From positions 28,855 through 92,854 of the forward strand of contig JAGDMF010000005.1 in assembly GCA_017860455.1 (NCBI GenBank): DNA of 64,000 bases. Reading direction: 5' to 3'. A program made the position numbers and the translations under genes. Source of the DNA: Bacteroidota bacterium. GTDB taxonomy: Bacteria; Bacteroidota; Bacteroidia; Bacteroidales; WCHB1-69. Below the pieces are notes generated by a model. That model did not search any database and was not told where the DNA came from. It saw only the letters and a list, made by a program, of their open reading frames with translations. Of the stretch, positions 52,460 to 60,312 are shown one piece after another (the stretch's first letter is position 1; every line of letters starts with the position of its first letter).

Positions 52460-54622
52460 TTAGTCTTTGATGATTGTCATCTCATCTACCAGATGTTTTG
52501 CTCCGCCAAATTTGTCAATGATAAACAAAACATATCTGATGTCAACAACGATCGTTCTTTGTAATTGTGTTTCAAAAAAGATATCTCCACTCATCGCTTC
52601 CCAGTTGCCGTCAAATGCACATCCAATCAATTGCCCTTTTCCGTTAATTACAGGACTTCCGGAGTTACCACCGGTAATATCATTGTTGGTAAGGAAACAG
52701 GTTCTTAACTGGCCTGATTTGTCTGCATAAGGACCAAAATCTTTTGCGTTATACAGATCAATCATTTTTTGTGGAACATTAAATTCCCATGATCCGGGTC
52801 TGTTTTTTGCAATAACTCCGTCTAAAGTGGTGTAATAACGAGCTGTAACAGCGTCTTTCATTTCATATCCCCCCACTTTTCCATAAGTTAAACGGATCAT
52901 GCTGTTGGCATTAGGATAGAAATTTTTATCCGGTTGCATCTCCATCATCCCTTTCATAAAAATACGATTCGCTTTAACTAATGCGGTATTATAGGTGTTT
53001 GCAGGTTCAATCTGTTTTAGATAAAAATCGTACAATTGTTCAAACCATTGGAAAACCATATCTTTTTCCAATACTTTCAATGTTGGGTTTTTAACAAATT
53101 CCAATAGGGCTTCCTGATCATCTAAAATAGATTTTTTGTATAGATCTTCCACCATTTTGGTGAAATTCATCTTGTATTTAGCAACTGCTTTGTTGAAAAA
53201 TTCGGGTCTTTGTTCAGGAGTGGTTTCATTGTAATAGTATTCAAAAAGGGCAGCAGCCACTTTTTTGTCCACTTCTACATTAAAATCTTTGAAAAAATCA
53301 TTTATTCCATCCGGCATTATACCTAAAATAGATTCAAATCTTTTGTACTCTTTCGATGTTGTATCAATATCTTTATTTTTCAAAACAGGATACAGAGCAC
53401 TGCAATATCTCCACATCTGGAACAGTTCACTTCCTGAAAAAATAGCTTCTCTATAAACCACTTTCATTTTTTCATATTTGGTAAGTTCAATATAGATCTT
53501 ACTTAAATCATCAATAACAGTACCATATTCGGCTTCTTTTTTGTTGGCTTTTACCCATTCTTTGAATTTATTTTCAATAGCGACCTTTTTTGCAATCACA
53601 TGATTGTTAATGATTTGCTCATTTTGTCCAATGCTGTATTTCCAGTAATTGGAAATAGAAGCTGCTTTGGCAGCATATTGAATATCAATTTTGGTATTGG
53701 CCTGACGATAAGCGTTGATGATATCCAATTTTTTACCTCTTGCTGTGATAATTACAGGGTTAGATTCTTCAGTGGTCATTTTAACACTGTAGGAACTGGA
53801 ATATCTGTCTGTTCTGCCGGGATAACCCATAATCATGGCGTAATCGTTCTCCTGAACTCCATTTAAAGAGATAGGGAAGAAGAATTTGGGACTCAATGGA
53901 ATATTATCGGGAGAATAGGAGGCAGGATTTCCATTTTTATCGGTATAAACACGGAACATGGAGAAATCAGCGGTGTGTCTTGGCCATACCCAGTTATCGG
54001 TATCCCCACCAAATTTACCTAAATCATTAGGAGGCGTGCCAACCAATCTTACATCTTTAAATTCTTGATAGATAAACATGTAATACGCATTTCCATTAAA
54101 CATATTGGCAATGCGAACTTCATATTTCCCTTTTTCAGAATTATCTGCCATCAATATTTTGGATCTTTTATCTATAGAATCGTTACGATCAGACTCTTTC
54201 ATATCATTGGTCAATCCTTCTAAAATGTATTCGCTAACATCTTCCATTCTGATGAAAAACTTAATCGTAAGCCCTTCACAGGGGAGTTCATCTTTGCGGG
54301 TTTTTGCAAAGAATCCGTTTTTCAGAATGTTATTTTCTTCAGATGACAACGCTTGAATATTTCCATATCCACAGTGGTGGTTGGTCAATATTAGGCCATC
54401 TTTTGAAATGATTTCACCGGTACATCCTCTACCAAAGATCACCACTCCATCTTTAATACTGCTATGGTTCACATTATAAATGTCTTCATAAGATAATTTA
54501 AGTCCCATAGCTTGCATTTGGTCTATGTTTTTGTGTAATAACAAAAGCAACCACATCCCTTCATCTGCTTTAGCAATAAAAACAGAAATACATAAAGATA
54601 AAAACAGTACAATTTTTTTCAT
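52460..54622 (-). CDS. S46-family dipeptidyl-peptidase, DPP7-type specificity
   Basis: The product is 720 residues from the ATG at 54622, which gives a clean signal peptide (MKKIVLFLSLCISVFIAKA); a frame from 54643 is seven residues longer. The triad is visible: His in LTNHHCGYGN, Asp in GDTDNWVWPRHTADF and Ser654 in TGGNSGSPV. At +18 from the Ser is Gly672 (AFDGNWE); DPP7 has Gly at this place and DPP11 has Arg, so a hydrophobic P1 preference rather than Asp/Glu is predicted. It releases dipeptides from oligopeptides in the periplasm. Confidence 0.93.
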   Translation of the reverse strand: MKKIVLFLSLCISVFIAKADEGMWLLLLLHKNIDQMQAMGLKLSYEDIYNVNHSSIKDGVVIFGRGCTGEIISKDGLILTNHHCGYGNIQALSSEENNILKNGFFAKTRKDELPCEGLTIKFFIRMEDVSEYILEGLTNDMKESDRNDSIDKRSKILMADNSEKGKYEVRIANMFNGNAYYMFIYQEFKDVRLVGTPPNDLGKFGGDTDNWVWPRHTADFSMFRVYTDKNGNPASYSPDNIPLSPKFFFPISLNGVQENDYAMIMGYPGRTDRYSSSYSVKMTTEESNPVIITARGKKLDIINAYRQANTKIDIQYAAKAASISNYWKYSIGQNEQIINNHVIAKKVAIENKFKEWVKANKKEAEYGTVIDDLSKIYIELTKYEKMKVVYREAIFSGSELFQMWRYCSALYPVLKNKDIDTTSKEYKRFESILGIMPDGINDFFKDFNVEVDKKVAAALFEYYYNETTPEQRPEFFNKAVAKYKMNFTKMVEDLYKKSILDDQEALLEFVKNPTLKVLEKDMVFQWFEQLYDFYLKQIEPANTYNTALVKANRIFMKGMMEMQPDKNFYPNANSMIRLTYGKVGGYEMKDAVTARYYTTLDGVIAKNRPGSWEFNVPQKMIDLYNAKDFGPYADKSGQLRTCFLTNNDITGGNSGSPVINGKGQLIGCAFDGNWEAMSGDIFFETQLQRTIVVDIRYVLFIIDKFGGAKHLVDEMTIIKD

Positions 54623-54668
54623 AATAATATTTTTTTGACACAATTTTGTTTAAATTCAATTTAACCAA

Positions 54669-54676
54669 CAAAAATA
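54669..54676 (-). promoter_or_regulatory. -7 box for the S46-M20D operon
   Basis: Minus-strand TATTTTTG lies 47 bases before the ATG at 54622. Confidence 0.55.
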
Positions 54677-54763
54677 CAAATTTTTTTGTATTCTCACAAT
54701 ATTTATTCAGTTTGTAAAATAATACTCCAATTTATTACATTTTTTTTTCATATTTCATTATTT

Positions 54764-54836
54764 TGGGTTTTAGGTCTTGGGTTTTAGGTCTTGGGTTTTA
54801 GGTTTTGGGTTTTGGGTCTTGGGTTTTAGGTTTTGG
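54764..54836. repeat. short-word array, GGGTTTTAGGTCTTG family
   Basis: Six tandem variants of TTGGGTTTTAGG. The complementary word (CTAAAACC, AAAACCCAAAAACT) forms arrays at 60223-60254 and 63548-63605. Confidence 0.7.
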
Positions 54837-54846
54837 AAAAGAAGGA

Positions 54847-54954
54847 ATCACAGTGTTTCACAGTGTTAAACGGTGTATCACAGTGTCAAAATGAGCGTAT
54901 TTTTAAAATTAAAAACACTGTGGTACACATTAGTACACTGTGGAACACTGTGAT
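54847..54954. repeat. 108-bp ACACTGTG hairpin element, copy I
   Basis: The left arm starts ATCACAGTGTTTCACAGTGT and the right arm ends ACACTGTGGAACACTGTGAT. The ~40-base arms pair with about eight mismatches around a ~28-base loop that contains TTTTTAAAATTA. Copies II (55431-55539) and III (63415-63522) have the same length and plan. Confidence 0.85.
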
Positions 54955-55088
54955 ATAATTTTTTTTATTATGTAAATGAATTTGTAAACTCCCTCGACTT
55001 TTGTCCATTTTCCATTATTTGGGGTTTTAGCTCTTGGATATTTGGTATAAGAAACTAATAACTAAAACCTTATACCTAATAACTTTTT

Positions 55089-55262
55089 GGGCATTCCGGC
55101 TCGCAGGCTCGCCGTCGGTCTCCGGCCTGTACTCCTCGTTTCGCTGCAAGGGTCTGATCGGCCGGGCAGTAGCTCACAGGCTCGCTCTGCCCGATCCGTC
55201 ATCCCCTAAGCAGCTCAACTTGCGGGGTGCATTGTTAGGGCGCTTCTACACTTCGCAAGCTC
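55089..55262. repeat. GC-rich structured segment in an AT-rich gap
   Basis: A patch far richer in G and C than anything nearby, with words GGCTCGCAGGCTCGCC and CACAGGCTCGC. It contains the pairing GGGCAG (55164-55169) with CTGCCC (55187-55192). It does not look like coding sequence. It may be an imported repeat or a structured RNA; only one copy is in the window. Confidence 0.5.
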
Positions 55263-55330
55263 AGTGATCACTCAACGACCTTAGAGCAGTACGTATGTTG
55301 CTCAAAGCCAAGTCTGTAGTCTGATAATGG

Positions 55331-55390
55331 AACGCGGATAAAACGGATGCTTTGCAATGCGGATAAAACAGATCTGTTTAAATCCGCGTT
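55331..55390. repeat. 60-bp element with AACGCGGAT inverted ends
   Basis: AACGCGGAT at 55331 is mirrored by ATCCGCGTT at the right end (55382-55390). The interior has a second GCGGATAAAAC word. Its GGATAAAACAGAT words recall the ACTGATTAAACAGAT part of the 97-bp direct repeats. Confidence 0.6.
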
Positions 55391-55430
55391 TGAAAATTTG
55401 TAGGATAAGCTTTCTAAATAAATATTTTAT

Positions 55431-55539
55431 TTCACAGTGTTTCACAGTGTTAAACGGTATATCACAGTGTTTATATGTGCGTATTTTTTAAAATTTGAAA
55501 CACTGTGGTACACATTAGTACACTGATGTACCCTGTGAA
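55431..55539. repeat. 108-bp ACACTGTG hairpin element, copy II
   Basis: The left arm is nearly identical to copy I (one change in CGGTATATCACAGTGT). The right arm keeps GGTACACATTAGTACACTG and then diverges (ATGTACCCTGTGAA). Confidence 0.85.
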
Positions 55540-55578
55540 GCAAAATAATTGATTTTTAAATATTGTGACAAACCCCAA

Positions 55579-55598
55579 AAAACCGCGATAGCGGTTTT
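55579..55598 (-). terminator. terminator of the sppA-DUF1295 operon
   Basis: AAAACCGC and GCGGTTTT pair over 8 bp around GATA. On the minus strand the stem runs into TTTTTTGGGG. Confidence 0.7.
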
Positions 55599-55616
55599 GC
55601 GCTTGAGGGATGTGGA

Positions 55617-55652
55617 GGGGTTCGCCCTTCGCCTTTCGCCCTTCGCCCTTAG
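55617..55652. repeat. short-word array, TTCGCCCTTCGCC family
   Basis: Four variants of the word CGCCCTT abut the stop codon of the DUF1295 gene. The same family is at 16856-16885. Confidence 0.65.
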
Positions 55653-56440
55653 TACACAAACGGAATCACCCTTTTCAATTTCTTCCCTTCAAACTCCTCG
55701 GGAAACTCTTGACGGTACCGTTTGTAAATAGAGTTGGCGCGGGGAACCAAATTGGCAAAGGTCCAGATGAAAAATACCAATCCGGAGATTGACCAGGTTA
55801 ATATCGCAAATCCTAACCACTCTAATAACTCCCCAAAATAGTTGGCGCTGGTGACATATTTGAATAATCCACCCTTTGGAAAATAGTGCTTCGTATCATT
55901 CGGGTCTTTTCTTAAATGCCTGATGGTGTAGTCAGATTGGAGATTGATGATAAATCCGATGATAAACAGAATGGTCCCAATAATGAATGGAGCTGAATAG
56001 AACCAGGCGGTTCCGTGTCGTACAAATAATGCCGGATATTCAGGACTGTAAGCAATGTTGAAAATCCAGTATCCCTGCATCCACGCGTTCAAAATATTGA
56101 AAGAAACTCCCATAAACATGATCCCAATCGGCATTTTACTTTTCCCTTTGATTAAAAAAGGGTAAATCAAGGCTCTTTGAATGTAGTGAATCTGAAATAT
56201 CAACAAGAATAACATCGGCACGATCTCCCACCGGTGTTCTGAGGTTAACCACATCACACACATGAGGATGAATATGGTAAACTCCATCACAAACCAGGCC
56301 CATTTGTTGTTGATGGTTTTTCCCCACTTTTTAGAGATCAACATCCCGTAACCCGCTTCTACAAAGTATAATGTAATAAAAGTGATGACGGCTATTCCCG
56401 TCATCACCCATAAATAGATATAAAAAGCACTGTCTAACAT
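55649..56440 (-). CDS. DUF1295 / steroid 5-alpha-reductase-like membrane protein
   Basis: The 263-residue protein has about six or seven membrane helices and a C-terminus typical of the family: YFPKGGLFKYVTSANYFGEL, EWLGFAILTWS, NLVPRANSIYKRYRQEFPEEF and RVIPFVY. Members include 3-oxo-5-alpha-steroid 4-dehydrogenases, which reduce C4-C5 double bonds with NADPH, and many uncharacterised bacterial enzymes. Whether it acts on steroids or on other enone lipids is unknown. It lies two bases after sppA. Confidence 0.82.
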   Translation of the reverse strand: MLDSAFYIYLWVMTGIAVITFITLYFVEAGYGMLISKKWGKTINNKWAWFVMEFTIFILMCVMWLTSEHRWEIVPMLFLLIFQIHYIQRALIYPFLIKGKSKMPIGIMFMGVSFNILNAWMQGYWIFNIAYSPEYPALFVRHGTAWFYSAPFIIGTILFIIGFIINLQSDYTIRHLRKDPNDTKHYFPKGGLFKYVTSANYFGELLEWLGFAILTWSISGLVFFIWTFANLVPRANSIYKRYRQEFPEEFEGKKLKRVIPFVY

Positions 56441-56442
56441 GA

Positions 56443-58248
56443 CTAATAAACGTCAATGGTCATTGGAAGTCTGGCTTGAACACCTTTGCTGTCCATCACA
56501 CTTTTGATGCCGTCAAATGCAAAGTACATCGATCCAAAACGTTCCTGTAATGCCATCTCGATTTTTGAATTGGTTTTGGAGTTGAAAATCTTTTCAATCC
56601 AGTTCACCTGTGCAGGATAAATCACAATACCATAATCGGTTAATTTGGCTAATTCTGCAGCAGTAGCAATCGCAACATTCAAATCACCCAATTTATCGAC
56701 CAATCCTAATTCCACAGCTCTGGATCCAGACCATACTCTTCCTTGCCCGATTTTATCAACGGCTTCAGTGGTTAAACCTCTACCTATGGCAACTCTTTGT
56801 AAGAATACAGAGTAAATCTCTTCAACACTGAATTTTAATTTGGATAGTTCAAACTCATCCATCATTCTTCCGGTGTCATAATCGGAATGATCATTGGTTT
56901 TTACCACATCAAATGTGATGCCCAATTTATTTTTCAACATCTTTTGGGCACTTGGAATCAAGCCAAATACGCCAATCGATCCGGTTAATGTGCTGGGTTG
57001 TGCTACAATGGCATCAGAATTACAAGAGATGTAATATCCTCCCGATGCAGCGTAATCTCCCATGGAAGTTACAACAATTTTACCGGCTTTTTTTGCTAAT
57101 TCAATCTCATTCCAGATCGCTTCAGAAGCTAAAGCACTACCACCGGGAGAATTAACTCTGATCACGATTGCTTTCACTTTGGCGTCAGTGTATGCTTTTC
57201 TTAACTCTTTGCAGAACGTAATAGATCCAATGGTTGTTTCATCACCTTCCCCATCCACAATATCGCCAACAGCATAAACGATGGCAATGTTGTTTTCCTT
57301 TGAAATCTGGGTAATCCCTTTTCTGTAATCGTTTACAGAAACATAATTGATTTTTTTGTCGGTGCTAAGATTTAATAAACTTCTCAACCCATTTTCATAA
57401 GTGGAATAGTATCCAATCTGATCCACCATTTTGAGTTGTAAAGTGGTTTCAGCGTTTACGGATAGTAGATTGTTGGCAATGATATTCAAGGAATCTATCC
57501 CGATCTTTCTGCTTTTGGAGATTTGTGCTAACATCACATCCCAGATATCAGCCGCTAAAACACTCATTTGTTCGCGGTTGGCATCACTCATTTTATCCAA
57601 TACAAAAGGTTCAACGGCACTTTTAAAATCACCGTGTCTCACAACTTGTACGTCAATTTCTAATTTGTCCAATAATCCTTTGAAGAACATGGTTTTAAAT
57701 GCAATCCCTTTAAAATTGACAGCTCCCAGTTTATTCAAAAAGATTTTGTCTGCAACAGTAGAGATATAGTATCCTTTTTGAGAATAATAATCACCATAAG
57801 CGTAAATAAATTTTCCGGTAGTTTTGAATTTTTCCAAAGCTACATAGATCTCTTGTAAAGTGGCTAAACCGGCAGTTACATTCGATAATTCCATACTGAT
57901 CCCTTTGATTTTTGGATCTGTGGCAGCATGGTTGATACTTTTGATAATATCATCAAGCCCTACTGGAGAGGAGGAAATCCCCTCAAAAGCTGTGTTTTCA
58001 AATGGATTATCTTCACCACGCTCTTCAATGGGGGTTGAAAATGAGAGTTTTAAAATTGAATTTTCAGCTACTGTTGGTACCGGATTACTTGAAATACTGG
58101 CAATAATCCCGAAAAAGAAGATCATCGATAATATGGATAAAACGATGGAGGATAAGATGAATCCTACCATGGATCCTAAAACTATTCTCCAAAATTTTCT
58201 ACTTCCTGATTCCCGTTTTGGACCGTTAAGTCCATTCATTTGATTCAT
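56443..58248 (-). CDS. sppA: signal peptide peptidase SppA, 67K type
   Basis: The 601-residue protein has one N-terminal membrane helix (residues ~23-50) and two S49 domains. The general-base Lys209 is in RHGDFKSAVEPF and the nucleophile Ser402 in MGDYAASGGYYI, with NSPGGSALASE before it. It degrades cleaved signal peptides in the inner membrane facing the periplasm. It has its own -7 box at 58301-58308 and is co-transcribed with the DUF1295 gene. Confidence 0.95.
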   Translation of the reverse strand: MNQMNGLNGPKRESGSRKFWRIVLGSMVGFILSSIVLSILSMIFFFGIIASISSNPVPTVAENSILKLSFSTPIEERGEDNPFENTAFEGISSSPVGLDDIIKSINHAATDPKIKGISMELSNVTAGLATLQEIYVALEKFKTTGKFIYAYGDYYSQKGYYISTVADKIFLNKLGAVNFKGIAFKTMFFKGLLDKLEIDVQVVRHGDFKSAVEPFVLDKMSDANREQMSVLAADIWDVMLAQISKSRKIGIDSLNIIANNLLSVNAETTLQLKMVDQIGYYSTYENGLRSLLNLSTDKKINYVSVNDYRKGITQISKENNIAIVYAVGDIVDGEGDETTIGSITFCKELRKAYTDAKVKAIVIRVNSPGGSALASEAIWNEIELAKKAGKIVVTSMGDYAASGGYYISCNSDAIVAQPSTLTGSIGVFGLIPSAQKMLKNKLGITFDVVKTNDHSDYDTGRMMDEFELSKLKFSVEEIYSVFLQRVAIGRGLTTEAVDKIGQGRVWSGSRAVELGLVDKLGDLNVAIATAAELAKLTDYGIVIYPAQVNWIEKIFNSKTNSKIEMALQERFGSMYFAFDGIKSVMDSKGVQARLPMTIDVY

Positions 58249-58300
58249 AATATTTTAGTTTTTGTTATTGATTGTTTTAATTATTAAAGAAACAAAAGCG

Positions 58301-58308
58301 CAAATGTA
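58301..58308 (-). promoter_or_regulatory. -7 box for the sppA operon
   Basis: Minus-strand TACATTTG lies 53 bases before the ATG at 58248. Confidence 0.45.
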
Positions 58309-58449
58309 CACCATTTTTTGATTCATTTATCAAGTTAGTACAAAAACTACATAAAAATTACAATGCCGATTTTATTACCTTTTGTTTTTGGTTTTTAATA
58401 TCGAGAAATATGGAAAATAATATGATCTTAGAAGGACAAATAAAAAGGT

Positions 58450-58500
58450 TACACACATTAACACTGTGTAACATTGTTTAACACTGTGGAACACTGTGTT
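58450..58500. repeat. half copy of the ACACTGTG hairpin element at a promoter
   Basis: TTAACACTGTGTAACATTG and TTAACACTGTGGAACACTGTG match the right half of the 108-bp elements. The end lies 16 bases before the C69 -7 box, so it occupies the -33 region. Confidence 0.65.
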
Positions 58501-58515
58501 CATGAATTATTTTAT

Positions 58516-58523
58516 TACTTTTG
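58516..58523 (+). promoter_or_regulatory. -7 box for the second C69 gene
   Basis: TACTTTTG lies 17 bases before the ATG at 58541, so the longer frame from 58496 is rejected. Confidence 0.6.
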
Positions 58524-58540
58524 CCAAAATTTTAATTACT

Positions 58541-60145
58541 ATGAAAAAACTTTTTACGACCCTTTTTGTGCTGGGTTTTGGCTTTTTAACTCCCCTTCTG
58601 GCTCAAACCGAGAATACGGATCAGGAAACCGGCAACTTGGAATGTACCAGCATTACCGTTGGTTCTAAGGCTTCTGCTGATGGCTCCGTTTATACCTCTC
58701 ATACCGATGATAGTCACAGAACCAGAACCAATATTCTGGTGATTCCTGCACAGGATCATCCTGCCGGAGCTGTGGTAAAAATGTACAAAAGACAAAGTGC
58801 AAAAGAAGTGTACGGCAAAATGTCACATTATGAAAACATTGAATTGGGCTCAATTCCACAAGTTGCTCATACCTATAAATATTTTAGTACTGCATACCCT
58901 TGTATGAATGAAAAACAAGTGGCTATCGGAGAATCAACCTTCTCTCCAAGACCCGAATTGCAATCTGATTCCGGCTTGATTGATTGTCAACGCTTATGCC
59001 AGTTGATGCTGGAACGCGCTTCTTCAGCTCGCGAGGCTATTAAAATTGCCGGTGAACTGTTGAAAAAATATGGATGGATCGATGGAGGTGAGGCTTTAAC
59101 TATCGCTGATAAAAAGGAGGTTTGGCATCTCGAAATTGTGGGTCCCGGAAAAGGAAAAATGGGCGCCGTTTGGGTGGCTCAAAGAGTTCCGGATGATCAT
59201 GTAGCTGTGAATGCGAACGCCTCAACAATCCGGGAAATAGATCTTAAAAATAAAGATTTCTTTATGGCTTCAGATAATGTATACACGGTTGCTGAAGAGA
59301 ATGGTTGGTGGAACAAATCAAAGGGAACATTCAGTTTTGCATACGTATATGCTCCTGAAAGCAGAACCATGCTCGCATGTCGCCGCCGTGAATGGAGAGT
59401 GTTTGATTTGGTTGCCCCTTCTCTTAAATTGGATCCAAACTCCGAAAATTATCCTTTCTCCGTGAAACCGGATACCTTAATAACCACTCAAAAAATGATG
59501 TCCATATTCAGAGATTATTATGAAGGAACTGAATATGATATGAGAAAAACGTTAACCGTAACCGATAAAGATGGGAAAACGATCATTTCCCCACTGGCGA
59601 ATCCTTTTATGAAATCAGATGAACTTAAACTGCATAAAATCAACGGGGGCTGGCATTGGAGAGGGGAGCGTTCAATCGCTGTTCATTTTACCGTTTATGG
59701 AACCATCCTTCAATGTCGCGCTTTTTTACCTGATGAGGTGGGTCCCGTTTGCTGGTTTGCCTTAGATAATGTAGCATCTTCCATTTATGTACCTTTTTAT
59801 GCTTCAATCACCGATCTTCCGGAAACTTATAAAACAGATGGTCGTGCAACTGGTTTTAGCAATAAGGCTGCCTGGTGGGCGTTTAACCGCCTGGGAACCA
59901 TCGCTGCTCAACGCTGGGGCGATATGAAACCGGTAATTGATCAAGCCTGGATCCCCATGGAAACAGAATTTCTTACGAATCAAAAATCTGTTGAAAATCA
60001 AACCCTACAACTGCTCAATGAAGGAAAAAGAGAGGATGCTATCCAGTTTCTAACGAAATATAGTATCGATTGTGGAAATCGTGCCGTATCCAAAGCCTGG
60101 GAAACCGGCGATCTCATCTGGACCACCTTCGACGGACGATGGTAA
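58541..60145 (+). CDS. secreted C69-family dipeptidase, second copy
   Basis: The product is 534 residues from the ATG at 58541. After a signal peptide and short propeptide the nucleophile is Cys35 in LECTSITVGSKASADGS, followed by SHTDDSHRTR. IGESTFSPRPEL, CQLMLERASSAREAIKIAGE, and FLPDEVGPVCWFALDN are further C69 marks. It is only distantly similar to the first C69 protein (7495), so the two may differ in specificity. It is monocistronic, with a half hairpin element in its promoter and a GCAGAC array directly after its stop. Confidence 0.92.
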   Translation: MKKLFTTLFVLGFGFLTPLLAQTENTDQETGNLECTSITVGSKASADGSVYTSHTDDSHRTRTNILVIPAQDHPAGAVVKMYKRQSAKEVYGKMSHYENIELGSIPQVAHTYKYFSTAYPCMNEKQVAIGESTFSPRPELQSDSGLIDCQRLCQLMLERASSAREAIKIAGELLKKYGWIDGGEALTIADKKEVWHLEIVGPGKGKMGAVWVAQRVPDDHVAVNANASTIREIDLKNKDFFMASDNVYTVAEENGWWNKSKGTFSFAYVYAPESRTMLACRRREWRVFDLVAPSLKLDPNSENYPFSVKPDTLITTQKMMSIFRDYYEGTEYDMRKTLTVTDKDGKTIISPLANPFMKSDELKLHKINGGWHWRGERSIAVHFTVYGTILQCRAFLPDEVGPVCWFALDNVASSIYVPFYASITDLPETYKTDGRATGFSNKAAWWAFNRLGTIAAQRWGDMKPVIDQAWIPMETEFLTNQKSVENQTLQLLNEGKREDAIQFLTKYSIDCGNRAVSKAWETGDLIWTTFDGRW

Positions 60146-60148
60146 AAA

Positions 60149-60308
60149 GACGGCAGACAGCAGACAGCAGACAGCAGACGGCAGACAGCAGACGGCAGAC
60201 GGCAGACAGCAGTCGGCAGTCAACTAAAACCTAAAACCTAAAACCTAAAACCTATTAACAACTATTCACTAATCACTAATCACTATTCATTTTTCATTTT
60301 TCATTTTA
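60149..60308. repeat. three consecutive short-word arrays
   Basis: GCAGACA/GCAGACG repeated about ten times (60149-60220), CTAAAAC repeated four times (60223-60254), then AATCACT and TTTTTCA words (60265-60308). They fill almost the whole gap between the C69 stop and the radical SAM start. Confidence 0.8.
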
Positions 60309-60312
60309 AAAG

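Larger units (their letters stand above)
54623..55648. other. one-kilobase gene-free gap made of repeats
   Basis: Besides the S46 promoter and the leftward terminator it holds one GGGTTTT array, two 108-bp hairpin elements, a GC-rich patch, a 60-bp inverted-end element and a CGCCCTT array. Short ORFs across it have no coding character. Confidence 0.65.

Noticed and set aside
55034..55267. A 77-codon plus-strand ORF across the GC-rich patch
   Set aside because: It starts in a word array and runs through repeated GGCTCGC words; no family, no promoter and no coding-like codon use. The open frame is a by-product of high GC.
55431..55539. The ACACTGTG repeats as a CRISPR array
   Set aside because: The words are contiguous and form two arms of one hairpin; there are no unique spacers of constant length and no cas genes.
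60149..60220. The GCAGAC array as a coding repeat at the end of the C69 protein
   Set aside because: The stop codon of the C69 gene comes first, and the array has no start codon or promoter.
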